64,000 nucleotides of DNA. Source: an uncultured Lachnospiraceae bacterium. Its GTDB lineage: Bacteria; Bacillota; Clostridia; Lachnospirales; Lachnospiraceae. The position numbers and the translations under genes are program-made. Shown here in pieces: positions 62,210 to 64,000 of this stretch; positions within the stretch are counted from its first letter, which is position 1; each line of letters begins with the position of its first letter. The notes beneath the pieces were generated by a model. The model made no database searches and was not told where the DNA came from. It saw only the letters and a list, made by a program, of their open reading frames with translations. Where the stretch lies: contig CANOEC010000002.1 of the NCBI GenBank assembly GCA_947564735.1, positions 180,738 to 244,737 of the forward strand. Reading direction: 5' to 3'.

Positions 62210-62407
62210 TTACACTGTCGTCACTTCATTCTGATAACCGTAAAACTTCTTATCCCAATATGCTTTGGGAATCTTTCCGGACACTACGATATAGCCATTA
62301 TCTTCCAATTCCCTGTTCAACTGCCTGAGAATTTTATATGCGTGTCCTTTGGAAACACCGAGCATATCAACGACATCCTGTGCCGTTATCATATAATTTG
62401 TATTCAT
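62210..62407 (-). CDS. Excisionase-like HTH protein
   Basis: The 65-aa protein (MITAQDVVDMLGVSKGHAYK, ending AYWDKKFYGYQNE) is a winged-helix relative of 52364-52558 and lies in the same place upstream of an integrase. The frame is intact. Confidence 0.75.
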   Translation of the reverse strand: MNTNYMITAQDVVDMLGVSKGHAYKILRQLNRELEDNGYIVVSGKIPKAYWDKKFYGYQNEVTTV

Positions 62408-62650
62408 CTACCTCCCTCCTCCTGCACTGACGCTGTATATTGTCAAGTTTTTATTTGTTGAGTTACTTTTATCTTGACTTATATTCCATAATAATTCATC
62501 AAAAGAAGTTTGTCAAGATAACTTCATTGATTTATTTTTTATCTTGTGATACTATTGGATTTATAAGATATGAAATGTACCAGGCAACAGCCAATTATAT
62601 ATATCATGCTTGTTATATGTACTGCACTGATTAGGAAAGGAATTTTTACT

Positions 62651-63901
62651 ATGAATCTGTATTCACCGAACACAATAAAAAAGAATCTACATTTTGATGC
62701 TGCAGCATACAATATTAACCGCCATCTTCACGAAGAAACACTTTCCGTATCTTATACAGACATTGATACTAAAAAAGGCGGTACTTTCCATTTTATAAAG
62801 AAAGCCGCCATTCATACCTGCATTATGGAACTACTTGATTACGATATGTCTGAAAAGGAATCCTCCCTTACAGCATTTGAAAATCTGAAATCCACCTTGC
62901 CTTTACTTGGCATTGACTGCCCCTTTAATCAAGATAAATTTGCCGGACACTGCTCTGAACACACTGTAAAAGATGTAAACACCGTTATCGGACAAATCAT
63001 GCCCATTTTGCAGACCTGCTTTGAAGCGCATCCTGTGTTGTCCTATCTTTATCCCTTGTATCATGAAGTAATGCGCTTCCACTACTTGCAAGCTAATAAA
63101 TTACCCAATGCAGACATAATCCAAGCTGCAAGAATCGCAAAAATCTTATCAGAAGAAGTTGAAAACCTTAATAGCTTATATACACAGGCAAAGAACTATT
63201 TAGATGCTGTTATCATAAAACCGACTGAAGAAAGCATACAGCTCCCAACCAGTGTGATAGCTGAAATTTACCATTCTTATTGCCTGCATACCCATAAACA
63301 GGATTTTCAATCAGATGCTTTATCCTCTATGGAACTGAAAACTGCTTTTCTGCCTGATAGTTCTTCCAATTCTACCCTGTCAGATGCTTATTACGACATA
63401 CAGAATTGGCTTGAATACTTGAATAATGCATCTGCTTTTATTACAGACAAGGCAATAACAAAGTATCCTATTACATCTTTCAAGCAATTTCTGTACATCG
63501 GCATCCGACAAATGCTGGAAGATGAGCTTGTTATCAAAAAATGCAAGTTATGCGGCGGTTATTTCCGTGTAAAATACACTTCCAACCAAGAATACTGCAC
63601 CAGAATATACAGAGATACTTCCACTACCTGTAACGAATATGCCAGCCGGAAATCCTATAAGGAAAAATTATTCAGCCATCCGATTCATACAGAATTTACA
63701 AAGTCTTATAATCGGTTATACGCTCGCATCCGCAGAGGCAAACTGCCTGCGGATACGCCCCTTATGGATCAATTAAAAGCGCTGCATGACGAATATACGG
63801 AAAAATATGAGAATACACACCAGAAAGACCGGGAAGCTGTATGGAAAGAATATATAGAAAAGAACAAAGAATTGCTCAAATTAGATTCTTCAAAATCTTA
63901 A
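62651..63901 (+). CDS. DUF6076-like protein with zinc-binding cluster
   Basis: The 416-aa protein begins MNLYSPNTIKKNLHFDAAAY and has a Cys cluster near residues 300-340 (KKCKLCGGYFRVKYTSNQEY then C...C in TTCNEYASRKSYKEKLF), followed by a charged helical end. This matches the DUF6076 pattern as I remember it; such genes often sit next to integrases in Clostridia. ATG follows GGAAAGGAATTTTTACT. It diverges from the excisionase. The last 99 bp of the window contain nothing recognisable. Confidence 0.6.
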   Translation: MNLYSPNTIKKNLHFDAAAYNINRHLHEETLSVSYTDIDTKKGGTFHFIKKAAIHTCIMELLDYDMSEKESSLTAFENLKSTLPLLGIDCPFNQDKFAGHCSEHTVKDVNTVIGQIMPILQTCFEAHPVLSYLYPLYHEVMRFHYLQANKLPNADIIQAARIAKILSEEVENLNSLYTQAKNYLDAVIIKPTEESIQLPTSVIAEIYHSYCLHTHKQDFQSDALSSMELKTAFLPDSSSNSTLSDAYYDIQNWLEYLNNASAFITDKAITKYPITSFKQFLYIGIRQMLEDELVIKKCKLCGGYFRVKYTSNQEYCTRIYRDTSTTCNEYASRKSYKEKLFSHPIHTEFTKSYNRLYARIRRGKLPADTPLMDQLKALHDEYTEKYENTHQKDREAVWKEYIEKNKELLKLDSSKS

Positions 63902-64000
63902 TACCTGAAGCAGATACTAAACTGATTTATATGGCTAAATTTTTATAAATAGTGTCTGCTGACTAGGTCATAAATGCTGATAAATACTGAATTTTGAGCC

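Overview
The window looks like a chromosome segment of a gut-type Clostridia, most likely a Lachnospiraceae member. It is AT-leaning with strong GGAGG ribosome sites, the standard genetic code, many BlaI/M56 pairs, WYL and AraC/GyrI regulators, and several layers of Tn916-, MobV- and tyrosine-integrase-type mobile DNA. No rRNA or canonical functional tRNA gene is present.

1-28 kb is mostly host-like. It opens with a BlaI - lipoprotein - M56 protease operon controlled by twin dyads. Next comes the most striking locus (about 1.9-5.0 kb, minus strand): two tRNA-shaped non-coding RNAs, a Ro-like vWA protein (DUF2828/TROVE type) and an RtcB RNA ligase. This has the same logic as the rsr-yrlBA-rtcBA RNA-repair operon of Salmonella, but with different parts. 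Then follow a remnant of a DUF4143 ATPase, a nucleotidyltransferase pair, two WYL regulators, an ABC exporter with a LytTR/DUF3021 module, a membrane ferredoxin, an HD-GYP/degenerate-GGDEF pair, a PNPOx-like flavoprotein, a decayed AraC/GyrI cluster, an ECF sigma/anti-sigma pair, a GH3 enzyme with a nucleotidyltransferase, a HIT protein, a C39-like protease and a rubredoxin-glutamate synthase fusion.

27-38 kb is worn accessory DNA: broken GNAT genes, an inverted-repeat element, a methyltransferase, an alpha/beta hydrolase, then a Tn916-like regulatory module (sigma, broken HTH, 45-aa protein, Cys-rich KTR), AraC/GyrI, DUF5131 and a large serine recombinase of TndX type.

38.35-53.85 kb is an integrative, mobilizable element bounded by 179-bp direct repeats that contain the 3' end of an EF-Tu-like gene. 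It carries AlbA_2 proteins, a TOTE-type primase-helicase-nuclease broken at a run of seven G, a decaying cargo zone, MobV with a hairpin-rich oriT candidate, a RepA-like ATPase gene riddled with small palindromic insertions, a frameshifted integrase, an excisionase, an XRE regulator and an Fst-like type I toxin-antitoxin locus. From 53.85 kb to beyond the right edge a second related element follows in tandem: a SIR2 + DUF262 pair (defence candidate), an AlbA_2 regulator with a 14-bp tandem repeat, a BlaI/BlaR1 pair, a second broken integrase with its excisionase and a DUF6076-like protein.

All assignments come from reading the sequence and from memory of protein families. No database search was run.
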